Assembly (NCBI GenBank): GCA_963971425.1
Contig: OZ020524.1
Span: 8,993,845 to 9,057,844 of the forward strand
Reading direction: 5' to 3'
Length of the DNA: 64,000 nucleotides
From: Bryoerythrophyllum caledonicum
Taxonomy: Eukaryota; Streptophyta; Bryopsida; Pottiales; Pottiaceae
Shown here piece after piece: positions 34,397 through 45,600 of the stretch. The position numbers were made by a program, and so were the translations under genes. Numbering within the stretch: position 1 is the stretch's first letter; each line of letters begins with the position of its first letter. A model generated the notes under the pieces. It made no database searches. It was not told the DNA's origin and was given only the letters and a program-made list of their open reading frames with translations.

Positions 34397-35421
34397 TTAG
34401 AGTCTAATACTGGAAATAGTATATAAATGTCGGCCATTTTCTTCATATAGATGGGCTTGTATGTTCTCTATTTTAATTATGTTTGAGAATGTGAGAATGT
34501 CGTTTTCGGGGTTACATTCCGTTGTATAGATGTTTAGGAGAGGGTCGCTTATGGGTAAAGTTACAGATCTTGAGTCTTGTAGTTGTTCTTGGAGGTGGTG
34601 GGCTTGAATGATTTCCAAGTAGAATTTATTTTTAATTTTTTGATAGTATTGTTTTAATTTTACGGTGTTATATGTGGAGGTATTAAGGTCGTGTCTTGGG
34701 AAGAGGTTTCTTTGAGGCATCCATTTGTTGAATATATTGTTGTTGTGTTGCCATTGGCATAAATATCTTGTATAGGTATTTTGTATATTGTTGGTAGATT
34801 CTAGATGTTGTATATGTTTATGGTGTATGATGTTATTAATAGGGTATATGGTAGGATTTTTGGGGATATATGTTGGGGGACGGGGGTGATATGGGTGTGA
34901 TGTGTTGGGAGGATGGATTGGTGGTAGGATAGTTCTTGGGAGGATGTTGTTGTTGATGGTAATGAATGGGTCTAGGAGTATGTTGGAGTATGGGTGTGTG
35001 TCGCAAGGGGTATCACATGTAGAAGGGCATGTTGGGTGGCAAAAAAGTTGATTGGCAACTTTTAGGGCGCTTTGGATTAGTTTGGATGGGGTGAAGTGGA
35101 AGATTTTGAAATCCTCATTATTCATGATGTGTGTGCCGTTTGACAAAGTAATTTGTTTTAATTCGAAAATATTTTTTGAGAGGAGCTTTTGTAGAAGTTT
35201 TGGGAGAGTTGGGCGTTGAGTGTGTTATGGTTCCGTGTTTCTTGACGCCATAATACTTCTAATGGTGTTAAATCAAAGAGGAAATTTGGAAGTGTACTCT
35301 TAAGGTGAACTTTGGCTACATGTTTTAATAAGAAAAATGTACGAGTTATTGGTGATCTTATACAATCCGTTTTTTTAAATTCTAGGTATATTTTCGGCCC
35401 CTCCATATTGAGCAAGTACAT
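34397..35421 (-). pseudogene. LINE ORF2 segment after the RT (thumb region)
   Basis: Two open pieces in different frames (35,421-35,158 and 35,146-34,397). The first contains FLFDLTPLEVLWRQE, the second HSPTCPSTCD-like Cys/Pro stretches and PQRNLFPRHDL. Assigned to ORF2 by continuity; no catalytic motif. Confidence 0.5.
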
Positions 35422-36724
35422 ATTGAGTTAATCCATTATATATTTTTCCGAGCCTACCTTTGTCATTTAGGGCATTTTGTAGTTGTTCCCCTATACATCT
35501 AAGATAGGCATTTTTTAGGGAGAAAGCTTCGAGTCCAAATAGGTTATGTAGGAGTTGGTTTATTGTGTTTGACATGCATTTTGGTATACCACAGATGGTT
35601 TTTTGTATGGCTATAATCTTTTCATCAAGTTTTTTGATAGCTGGCATAGAATATGGTACAACATAGAAGGTGTATGCTACTCTTGGGCGTATCACGGTGT
35701 CAACCATTTTAATTTTTTGTTTCATAGTGGCCGGACATGTTGTTAGTTCTTTGCATTGTTTAATGAGTTTTGTGGTTGTATTGTGAATTTGGATTTTCCA
35801 TTTTAGAGAGGGAACAAGATTTGTGCCTAGGTATACATATGGTTCATTTTGGTGTAGTATGGAGATTGGCTGGCCACGGTAGTTGATGTTAGAAGCTTGC
35901 ATTAGGGCTTTAAATGTAATTGTATTCATTTTGGATTTGTTTGGACATCCAATAGCAACACATTTTGGGATGCCTACGTCCATACCAGTCCATTTGCAAT
36001 ATCTATCTATTTTACCAATTTGTGTTTGTAATGATTTTACTTTGTTACTTATGGTGGCAAGGTCATCGGTGTAGGCGGCGGAATTTATAGTGATTTGTGA
36101 TGTACCAAAAGTGTATCCACTATTGCCTCGTTCTAGCCATCTAAGTAGTGATTCTAAAAAAATAATGAATAGGTATGGACTAAGGGTATCTCCTTGTATG
36201 GTCCCTCTATGAATGGGGATAGGCTTAGTCTTTCCAAAGTGTTTACCGGTGTAGTAAGTAGATGACTGGGAGTAGATATTTCCAATTAGTGTAGTTGCAT
36301 CTTTTGGGTACCAAATGTCAGCCATTATCGCTAATAGTTGAGCGTGGTCTATAGAGCCAAAGGCGTTTTTGAAGTCAACATATAAAATATATATGTCTTT
36401 GCTTGTGAATTGTGCATCTTCTAATGCCGCTATTATGGTTTGTATTTGTCTAGAGGTACTTCTCTTTGCTCTAAATCCTTCTTGGCTATCGTGTAGGATT
36501 TTGAACTTTTCACCATATGAGGATAGTATTGAGATGAGTGTACTAGTGTATAGTTTATATATTGTGTTGGCTAATGCAATTGGTCGATGATTTGAGAGTA
36601 TTGAAGGATCTCTTTTTCTATATAGTAAAATTGTTGCATTTGTTTTCCATGAGTCTGGTATTTGCTTTTGTTTGTAGCAGTGAGAGAAGAATAGAAATAG
36701 TAATTTATGAAACCTAGAGGGCAT
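35375..36724 (-). pseudogene. LINE ORF2 reverse transcriptase domain
   Basis: The largest open piece of ORF2 (449 codons). RT motifs in order: IPDSWKTNATILLYRK, NHRPIALANTIYKL, motif A ILYVDFKNAFGSIDH, motif B GTIQGDTLSPYLF, and motif C AYTDDLA (YTDD near 36,062-36,073) with a following thumb region. Synthesises cDNA on nicked target DNA. All core catalytic residues appear intact, so decay here is limited. YTDD and an APE/RNase H partner set it apart from plant L1 elements, which usually have FADD. Confidence 0.9.
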
Positions 36725-36869
36725 GTTTTTGAGTATTGAATTCGGTATACGGTCTGGCCGTGGGCTTTGTTATTTCCGAGGTTGCGCAGACATGTGTCGT
36801 ATATGGTTCTATTGAAGTATGTGTGTAATGGAGTTTGAGGTTCGCCTCTTTTATTTAAGGTAAATACAT

Positions 36870-38904
36870 CTAGATCATGCCATGGGTATTGGCGTACTGC
36901 GCATGTGCATTTGATTGGGTGTTGTGGTTGGTAGTTGCATGTTGGTACTGTGGGTCTATTATTTGTTGTCTGTTTGGTAATATTTTATTTGCAATGTCTT
37001 TCAGGCTAGTTAGAATGTTATTATATTGGTCTGTGATGCAATCTAGTGGTGGAGATTCTAGTTTTTTAAAAACTTTTCTATTCATTTTCTTAGGGCTAGT
37101 TTCGTATAATTGTTTGTATTTTGAGATGGATTTTTTAATATTATCTTTTGAGTATTTTGTAGTTACTTTCCGGGCTTGTATGTTGGCATTTTTTGCGATT
37201 AGTGAAATGTCTTTTATCCATGTATCATGGGGTAGGTCCGGGGGAGGTGAGGCAGGGATTTGGGTATGGTACAAAGTTGATAATTCGTTACTGTATATGG
37301 GGTGGTTATGCCATTGTGGGTTATTTTTTACGATTCTAATAGTTTTTCGTATTATATGGTATGTAGCTAGGTGTTGTTTCCATGTTTTAGAAAGTTTGCG
37401 GGGTAAATAACCGCCTTGTTGTGATGTTTGGTTTGTCATTTTTGGTATTGGTTGAGCTTTACAAGTTTGTTCCAATGTATCGGAGATATTATTGATGAGT
37501 GTATCTAGGATGTGACATGTTTCGTGCCATTGTGTTTGAGAGAGTTGGTTGTTATTTTCAAGGATGTTTATGAGAGAGTCAATTTGTATGGAGATTTTTT
37601 CAAAGAACTTTGTGTTGAATTTTTCTAAGTTATCTTTTGGGATGGGGTTTAGGATTTTTATATTATCATTGTTTGTGATTATAGGGGTACGACTAGTTAA
37701 TATGTTATTTGGGATGTGGAGTTGTATAGGCAAATGATCCGAGTTGAGAATAGTGTCTTTGTTTGTTGTAGAGGTGTATTGTGTAGTATTGTTTGTATTT
37801 ATATAAAAGCCGTCTATTAGGCTCCAGTCATTGTAGTTATATCCGCCTTGTCTGAAGTATTGTGTATCAGTATTTATGTATGTGAAGTTAGATTTTTTGT
37901 GAAGTGGCGCCATTGATAGTCTATGGTTTGAGGGGGGGTGTTATGGTTTCCGTTTTTTCGACCGATTAAAGCTATGTCTCTGTTGAAGTCTCCACATAAC
38001 ATGTAAGTGTGATTAGGATTATTATTTATTTGAGATGTAATATTGTTTTGTATGTCTATAGTAAATCTAGTATCTTCGAGATGGGAGGGCATATACATGT
38101 GAAAGATTAACCATGGTTTTGATTAGCAATTTTAATTATTTGAAGGTAGGGGGATATGTGCATCGGAGTAGGAATTTTTTTAATGTTGCCCGGGAAAGCG
38201 TACTTTTTGTGTATTAGTGTGAAGAGGCCACCGCGGCCTGGTGTGTATGGTCTGCGTTGTTGGATGCATCTTTTTAGTGCATGTGTGTTATTAAAAATAA
38301 GTTTGTAGTCTTGAAATATGTTTTGTATGTATTTTGTAGAATTTGTGGCTGATATTTTTGTTTCTTGTATAACTATGACGGCCGGTGGTGTGTTTGTATA
38401 TGTGACCAAGGCTTGTAGGCTAGGGAGAGCGGTGTTTAGAGATGAAGCATTCCATGTAATTATGTTTGTGTTTTCATTGTTTGAACTAATATTTTGGTTC
38501 TGTGGAGGAAGGTAAGAGGGTGGAGAGGGCGGATGGGTATATTCTAGTATGGGGTCGAAACATTTTAGTGACTCATTAATTAGTTTGTTAGGAAGGTAAG
38601 GAGATTTTTGTTTGATTGTATTGTTTGAAGGTGGTATGGTTTGACTATGTAAATAGTCGTACAATTCTTTATGTATAGAGTTTCTATGGTTTATGATACT
38701 TATGTTTTCTTCAAGAAATTTTGTATAAGGGTGTGGGGAATGAATATGTCTTTTGGGTGGATTTTGTAAGTTTGATAAGGTTTGTAATAGTGTGTTAGTC
38801 CATGTAATTATATTGTCTACCCTCGAGAGGGGGAAGTAGTTCCATACTACTAATTCCTTGCCTGGTGGGCATGGTCTTAGTGGTGGAACGAACATACACT
38901 TCAT
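36870..38904 (-). pseudogene. LINE ORF2 APE-type endonuclease, frameshifted
   Basis: Three open pieces in different frames. 38,904-38,107 contains NIITWNASSLN and VIQETKIS (the active-site Glu). 38,098-37,874 contains YMLCGDFNRD (GDFN motif). 37,913-36,870 contains the closing SDHLPI motif near 37,730. These are the standard exonuclease-endonuclease-phosphatase signatures. The domain nicks target DNA to start priming. The first 30 codons of the first piece lie inside the 127-bp insertion. Confidence 0.85.
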
Positions 38905-38941
38905 TCACACCGGTTCCCTCCGGGAACCGGTGTTCTTCTTC
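38815..38941 (+). mobile_element. 127-bp LINE 3'-end copy (or SINE using the same tail) with 12-bp TSD
   Basis: Opposite in orientation to the surrounding LINE. It matches the 3' UTR of the 53.7-55.7 kb copy, starting GTCTACCCTCGAGAGGG and ending in the perfect hairpin ACACCGGTTCCC-TCC-GGGAACCGGTGT plus TCTTCTTC. It is flanked by TGTAATTATATT at 38,803-38,814 and 38,942-38,953. Removing it with one TSD copy joins the ORF2 frame (LQNPNIIT then WTNTLLQ). Confidence 0.85.
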
Positions 38942-39171
38942 TGTAATTATATTTGGGTTTTGTAGATTTAAAAGATGGTTACATTTGTCTATGTTTGGGT
39001 GGGTGGTAATTACTAGGGCATATAAAATACGTGTTGGTGGATGCGTATTTTTTTGTTGTATATATTGGGCAATGTTTGGGTGTGTTGTGTTATGTAGTTG
39101 ATGTAATATATGTGTGGATTTTAAAAGTGAGGCAAATGTTTGAGCAATGTGTTTGTATTCCAGCTGTAGTT

Positions 39172-39444
39172 TTATGGTACTTGGTATAAAGTATATTTTG
39201 GCGTTTTCTTATGTGTTGTGGGATGTCTTTTTAGTACATTAGGCATGGGTCCCGAGTTGGTTTCTATATCTCCACTTAGTATTAATAGGGTTTTATAGTG
39301 TAAGGGTTTAATATGTTGTTTTTGGTTTATTGGTTTGTGTATATATTTTGGATATTTTCTTGTTTTTATGTTTTTGGTTATAGTATTTTTGTTTATGTAT
39401 GTGTATATGTTTTTGTTTGTGGGACTTGTTGTGATTTTGTTCAT
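39172..39444 (-). pseudogene. LINE ORF2 N-terminus with 2A-like motif
   Basis: The 91-codon piece contains LLILSGDIETNSGPMP near 39,249-39,290. D(V/I)ExNPGP is the 2A ribosome-skipping motif, known at the N-terminus of ORF2 in several LINE clades. Here the first Pro is Ser (NSGP), which would be expected to weaken or abolish skipping. Downstream the frame shifts before the endonuclease (KLQLEYKHIAQ region). Confidence 0.7.
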
Positions 39445-39479
39445 GCTTGTGATTTTGAGTGTTATATTTGGATGTGTAT

Positions 39480-40000
39480 TTTTGATGGTGTTTGTGTGGA
39501 CTTGTGCATAGTTTTTTAGATATGGTTTTGTGTGTGTCTTTGAGGTTGTATATAAGTGGGTTTTAGTTTGCGAGTGTGGATGTGTGGGTGTGTGTATATG
39601 TATGTGTGTGTGTTTGTGTGTATTTGTGGAATTATTTTGTGTGTTTGTATATGTGTGCGAGTGTGTGGATGTTTGTGTGTTTGTCTTGATGTGTTTGTAT
39701 GTGTGTATGTATGTGAGTGTGTATGCAATTGTTTTTGTTTGTTTATGTGAGTGTATATGTGAGAGTGAGGTATGTACTTGTATGGGTGTGTATTCGTATG
39801 TTCGTTTGTGTGTGATTGTCGGTGTGTTTATGTATGAATCTGTGTGTATTTTTGTATTTGTATTTATGTGAATGTATGTATGTGAGTTTGTATGTATGTA
39901 TGTATGTATGTATGTATGCCTGTAGATATAAGTGTATGTATGACTATATATATATGTATACGTATGTATTTGTGTGTGTCATGGTCCAAGTGTGTAGTAT
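39480..40000. repeat. TG/TATG-rich low-complexity spacer between LINE ORF1 and ORF2
   Basis: Long imperfect runs of TGTGTG, TGTATG and TATG (for example near 39,590-39,730 and 39,890-39,920). All ORFs here are Cys/Val artefacts of the repeat. Confidence 0.75.
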
Positions 40001-41099
40001 ACTATAATTGTATTGAGTATATTGAGAAGTACAATATTGGTATAACATACTTTTATACTTGTATAGTACTAATAACTTATGGTGTAGATTACTTTGACTA
40101 GTGTCATGATAAGTATATTTTACCGTGTGGTCTTTGGTCTTCACATGTTTGACGGTGTGTCTTCAATTTGTCTTGGTTTGACTCTTCCTTTGATGGCTCT
40201 CATGGCTTCAATGGTGGCTGGCATGGAGTTTTGTATGCTTTCCATTTGTGCAACAAGTTCTTCATGCAGCTTGTCCGTGTATTCTCTATTATCTCTTCTC
40301 ATCTTCTTGTTGTTCTCTTCCAATGCATCTTCTAGGTCTTTCTTCGTGACGTTGGTGTTGGTGGAAGTGGGGGTGTCTTGAATTTTGAATGTTGCAACGG
40401 TGTTAACCATGGCGGTGTTGATATCATTGAACCCAAAACTTTCGACTTGTTGTTGAGTTGGAGGTTCCACTCCTTCCACACTCCTCCTGTGTGGGCCAAA
40501 GTCCACGTGGTTTCCTCCAATTTTGATTGTCTTCTTCACAAACTTCCTATACACGATAGGGTTAGTACATTCTAAATTTGCACTCCCATTATGCCTTTCA
40601 CCATTCTCTTTATGAAACCATATGTTTTTAGTGTTATCATTTCCTAGGACTTTGTATATGGCATTAGTCGTGTCAAGAACACTCATAAAAATGGGCAAAG
40701 GCGATAGGGTGAGAGTGCGGGCATCTTTTTTTGCCTTTGCTTTGGGTGTCATACGGCCCCTAGTGAAGGTTTTCTTCGCTTGAAGGACTTCGTGTTGAGT
40801 TGTAACATGGTGGAGTTGAATCTTCAAGGCTTGTTGCGGGGTGGTGGTGGAGACGAAGGTATGAGGATCACTCACAACCTTTTGCACTCCGGTGATTTTG
40901 AAGTCTTGGCCATGGTTGAAGCTACTATGGAGGATATCCATGAATAGTTGGTGTCGTACCACGAATTTTCAATTTTTTTTAGTTAGAGGGTTGATTATGA
41001 TAAACTTTGATTTGTTAGTTAGATTCCAAAGTTAATACTACCCTAAAGTAGTTTGATACTTAGACTAGAGTTCGAGAATAATCCAGGTTATTTTAAAAC

Positions 41100-41470
41100 C
41101 GTAGATAGGAGAAAAGGAGCCCGGAGGCTGCTTCCAATACCCGAGCCCGGAGGCTGCTGCCAACACCCGAGCTCGGAGCCCGAGCCCCAGGAAAACCGAA
41201 GCCCAGAACCCGAGCCCCAGTCCAGCACCAGCCAAGAGTCCCGAGACAGGCCAACCAAACGAGGCCCGGACCACCCAACCCAAGCCCGGAATGCCAAGTC
41301 CATCAAGACGGGCCAGAGCCAACCACGAACAGTAGCCAATCTCCAGCCCGCAGGTGGCCCCAATCTTGCTGGAAAGCGAAGAGCAAGCTGGAAAGCGAAA
41401 TGCAAGTTGGAGAGCAGGGAACGAACTTGGAGCCTTTGGTTGAAACTTGTGCGCATCTTCTTCGGATGAA
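41100..41470. repeat. GC-rich CCCGAGCC-type repeats in the TIR element
   Basis: Imperfect copies of 'cccgagcccggaggctgctgcc' and 'gagccccag' words. The plus ORF 41,053-41,469 reads SEPEPQ/PEPEPQ repeats, and overlapping minus ORFs read mirror repeats, so coding is doubtful. Confidence 0.5.
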
Positions 41471-41566
41471 GCCAACTACTTAACCGGTCTCCCTGGGTCT
41501 CTTCATCACAGCAGATCTAGCAAGAGAGAAGGTCGTGTAGGACTAGGTGATCAAGGCAGAGGCGAA

Positions 41567-41790
41567 GCCCGGAGGTCACGAGAAGACGAGCTGAGCCCGG
41601 AAGTCACGAGAATAGGAGTTGATCCCGGAGGTCACGAGAAGACGAGTTGAGTCCGGAAGTCACGAGAAGACGAGCTGAGCCCGGAGGTCACGAGAAGACG
41701 AGTTGAGCCCGGAAGTCACGAGAAGACGAGCTGAGCCCGAAGATCACGAGAAGAAAAGCTGAGTCCAAAGATAACAAGAAGACGAGCTGA
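41567..41790. repeat. Minisatellite, 8 x 28 bp
   Basis: Eight units of consensus GCCCGGAGGTCACGAGAAGA plus CGAGCTGA, all exactly 28 bp. The last two are more diverged. Twenty-eight is not a multiple of three, so it is not a coding repeat. Confidence 0.9.
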
Positions 41791-42325
41791 GCAGGGGTGA
41801 GTGAGAGAGTGCACGAAAACTGGAGCTCGAGAGGGGAGCGCACTAGAGCGTGGAAGCTAGAGCCGGATCAACACGAGGAGCCTGTCGCTCGGAGATCCAG
41901 TAGAGCTCAAGCCCGGAGAATTCTACAACTCGAGGCAACGGAGGAGGAGTGTTGTGCAAGGACAACCCGGAGCTAGAGCCCGGATCGACCCAAGGAGCCT
42001 ACAGTTCGGAGGTCCGAGGGAACTCAAGTTTGGAGGAGCCTGTGCAGGATCGAGCCCGGATCCTACAGCCCGGAGGTACGGTGTTGAACGATACAAGATC
42101 TTTTGTGCAGGTACGGCCTCGAGCCAGAAGTACGAAGATCAACACGAGGAAGACTGAAAGTCAAGCCTGGAGCGTACAAGTCGGGGAGCACGGTGCTCAA
42201 GCCTGGAGGAATGTTGTGCAGGGTCAAGCCTAGAGTCGGAGGGACTAAGAGGTAAGGGGGACCTTGTCCAGTTAAAGTCTGGAGAGTGGAGAGGGGCGAG
42301 CTTCCCGGAGGCAGTCAATAGAGTC

Positions 42326-44294
42326 ATGGCGTCTTCCAACCCAATAATGCTCTCGGTTAAAGCCAATTCACCCACCATCCCCAAGGATCCCCTTGAGCTT
42401 ACCGAACTCAAGGAGGACCTCCTTTGCATGGGATGTCTCTCCCTCCTCGACTTTTGTTGGAGTTTCTGCATCGAGTCTAGCGTGCAAGAACTAAGGCAAG
42501 ACCCATTACCGGGACCGGAGGGTGACAGTATCCGGGCTTGCCCAGGCCGGTGGACTATGGGAAAGTGGCAGGAGGTGTACGAGTTTCCCCGGCAGGATGT
42601 AGGATGGACGAGTTTGAAGAAGGAGGAGTATGGCAAAGGACGATTCAGCACCAAGGACTCCAAGAATGGTTATGGTCTGAAGGATTGCATAGACTCTCGA
42701 GCCCGACGGGTCTTTGCATTTCTCATACCCATTCTACACCCTAAAAAATCCACGCGAGTCACCATGACTCTTGTCAACACCGTGTACGGATCGTATTTAG
42801 GAGAGGGTGGTAAAGTGGACCATCATCGTGAAGGACGTGGTACTCCGGTTGACAAAGAGTGTTAGCAATGCCAAACGCTCCCCTCTTTGCCCCTTCTTGA
42901 TCCACCTCTATCATCACTTTAAGGAAACAACGCCAGAGGATACGACGGCGTACGGGACTCGTGTGATGATGAAGAAGTTCCAAGGGACCGAATCAGAGTT
43001 CGAATCCAGCTCTGAAGGAGGCAACACTTCCTCCCCATTAGAAGAAGAGGCACCTCCACCCCCCAAGCGTCAGCGAAAGAGAGAGGAAGGAGCCCTTCCA
43101 CTCGTACCCGAGCCGCACTCTGCGCAGTAGTTACCGGACCCGCCCACCTCGGAGACAAGACATACCAGGCATCCAAGTTAATTGAGGCCCTTCGTGTGTA
43201 CGTAGAAGACACAAACAAGACATTGGCACATGTGAGCAGCTTGGTGGGCAACCCACCCATCCAAGGACTAGTCACTGCAATCAAAGAGCGTATAGGAGGA
43301 GCGAGTGACCTCCGTAGTATGGAGCAGAGGGTCCACCTGTTCACCCTTGAGATGACCAAGATGAAGAGTAGGGCCTTGGAGGCAGAGAAGAGGCAGAAGG
43401 AGGCTCTTCTCCAAGCCTATGCCTCTGCGGAGGCATTACAGCGAGTGGAGGGTGCTCTACACCTACCTGCAGATGTTGTACTCAAGGCTCGGATGTTCGA
43501 TGCTAGGTTGGAGAGAGATGACCACGTTTCGAGCAAGAGGGTGATCGCATTCGTGATGGAGCAAACCGTGAAGGTTGAGGAGGCTTATGCCAGCATGAGA
43601 TTATTGGTAATCAACCTCACACACATCTTACCCAAGTTTGTGGATGACTCCGACAGCTCAAGCAAGGACGGAAATTTGGACTCCGACACGGAAGATCGCG
43701 GCACGGGCAGCAACAAGGGGAAGACTGTGGTGGATCTTGACAGTCCAACCCCACTCGTACGACCTGCAAGTGTTCTTGCAAGACCATCTCCTTCAGAAAT
43801 CACCACCCAGACACAGAGTGGTTGGAAGGAGAGCTCCGATCAAAGGGTGGAACCTCCCCATTTGATCTGTCATCGCCAGCCACCCCGCACCAACACCGTT
43901 CGCTCTGCACTAGTTAGGGTCCCATTATCGAGTGTCTTTCTTCCTAGAAAGACTACCAGTGAGAGTTCTTCTCACTGGCACCTCCCGGTCCTTACATCCG
44001 GCCCGGATATCATGACGACTCCGAACTAGGTACCGATTCTTCCAGCTCGGTCCGAGTTCTATCCAGTTCCTGTTTCCTTATTAGTTACCTCCATCAGGAC
44101 GGGTACCACTTTCTCTACAAGAGAAACCATGCCCAGTTCGTTTGCCACTCCGACTCGGCTTGCGGATATCACCTTGGCACCCTTGATGACACTTGCCACA
44201 GCCGCACCCACCCCTTCTTCAAGTCGGAGCTTCAAGAAGCATAGAAGAAAGGAGAAGAAGAAGAGACTTGAGGAATTGGCTCAGGGTAGGTAGA
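42326..44294 (+). pseudogene. Broken gene inside the TIR element, unknown function
   Basis: Reads as one protein interrupted by frame changes near 42,815 and 43,120 and by TAG at 44,027. Piece 1 (42,326) includes FAFLIPILHPKKSTRVT. Piece 2 includes IIVKDVVLRLTKSVSN and CPFLIHLYHHF followed by an acidic Ser/Glu and Lys/Arg tract (PPPPKRQRKREEG, a possible nuclear signal). Piece 3 (about 43,118-44,029) has a helical coiled-coil region (TLEMTKMKSRALEAEKRQK, LLQAYASAEALQR). After the stop the frame continues to a basic end (KKHRRKEKKKR). The arrangement resembles plant transposon-associated or mobile-domain proteins, but I do not recognise a family. Confidence 0.5.
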
Positions 44295-44479
44295 ACTCTA
44301 TGTCTGTAGGGTAAGGATCTTGGTTCATAGGTCACTGTTCATTCCAGAATTGGGCCCCCGGTTGACTTTGGTTTTGACTTAGTTTTGCCTTGGGATTTGT
44401 GTAATAAGTTACCTTCTGACGGTGCACGTCGTAGGGAGTGGCAGCCACCGCCGCCAAGAGTAGTTAATGCGCCGTTTTA

Positions 44480-45600
44480 GTGAGAAGGTATCGTTTGCTT
44501 TGGACGGTAGTATGTGTTTGTTGCAGTATAAGAGAGGAGTCTAGGGGCATCTCTCTTCACTGCTTGATGTGTGTATTCGCTTTCAGTTTAATTCTAAACC
44601 TACGCTCTCAGAAAACCCTAGATGGTTGGAGAGCTCGGATTCCATACATCATTGTGAGTGCCATTTCAAGTAGTCCACTCCTCAAATCCGTACTAACTAT
44701 CAACTCATTGTTTCCTTGTTCCATCAAGTAGAGTTAGTCCGGGTGGATGGGAATAATAGGTGAGGTGGGGAGATAGTTAGTGGGGGTGTGACTCTAACTC
44801 TAAACACTTACAAGTGTTTCCTTGTTCCATCAAGTAGATTAGATCGTGTGGGTGGGAATAACAGGTGAGGTTGCAAGTGTCTAGGGAACGACGAGGGGGG
44901 AGTGACGGATGTGTAAGGGTCCTAGCGAGTCTTGAGTGACCTTCGGGCAACCGATTGGTGTCGGTTGTGACGGCTCGGGTTGACCCCTGAAACATCCTAC
45001 CTCCAGCCACATCGGATGTAGAGGGAGACTGAGAGGAGGACGGATAGTGGGCGGGTAGGCCCCTTGCTCACTTACATTACGCCACTCACAGTTTCGGAAA
45101 CACGGGTCTAACACCCCTTCGGGAAGATCTCAGTGACGCCAGAACCATCCAAACGAGTGAGTAGAGTTAGAAGGAGAGAATGGGAGGAAGAGTCTCTGTT
45201 ACTTGTGTCAAACACTAAAATCTCTGTGAGTCCTCGGATCATCGTCCGTGGTGATAAAGACCCCTGCCGGGTACGCATGTATTTTGGATGTCTATATTGT
45301 GCATAGGTGTAACTATAAGCCCCAGATCTAATCTAAAGTTTGAGTATTAAACGTCCTTCCTACATGTGCGAGGTAGGATGTACGAGGTAGGACGTACGAG
45401 GAGACAACACGCGTACAAAGAGCGGAGTAATTGGTGTAATTAACTTCCAGGCTTTGTGATCTAAACCTTTATTCCCTCTTTTCTTTTGATGTATCTATTA
45501 TATATTTGACATTGCATAGATTTTGGTTTGTGGTTAGTCGTTGTAGTTCTCGGTGACTCTCTGTGGGAACGATTACCTTAAGGGTATCTTTGTGTTAAGA
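44480..45600. other. Right arm of the TIR element, no gene
   Basis: Contains two related units ('ttccttgttccatcaagtag' ... 'taggtgaggt') at about 44,710-44,770 and 44,817-44,875, and small GTACGAGGTAGGA repeats near 45,370-45,400. No coding motif. Confidence 0.5.

Noticed and set aside
39516-40007. Overlapping Cys/Val-rich and His/Thr-rich ORFs
   Set aside because: Products of TG/TATG (CA/CATA) low-complexity sequence, not proteins.
41065-41475. 136-codon Gly/Leu-rich minus ORF
   Set aside because: Shadow of the CCCGAGCC repeats; all frames of the repeat are open.
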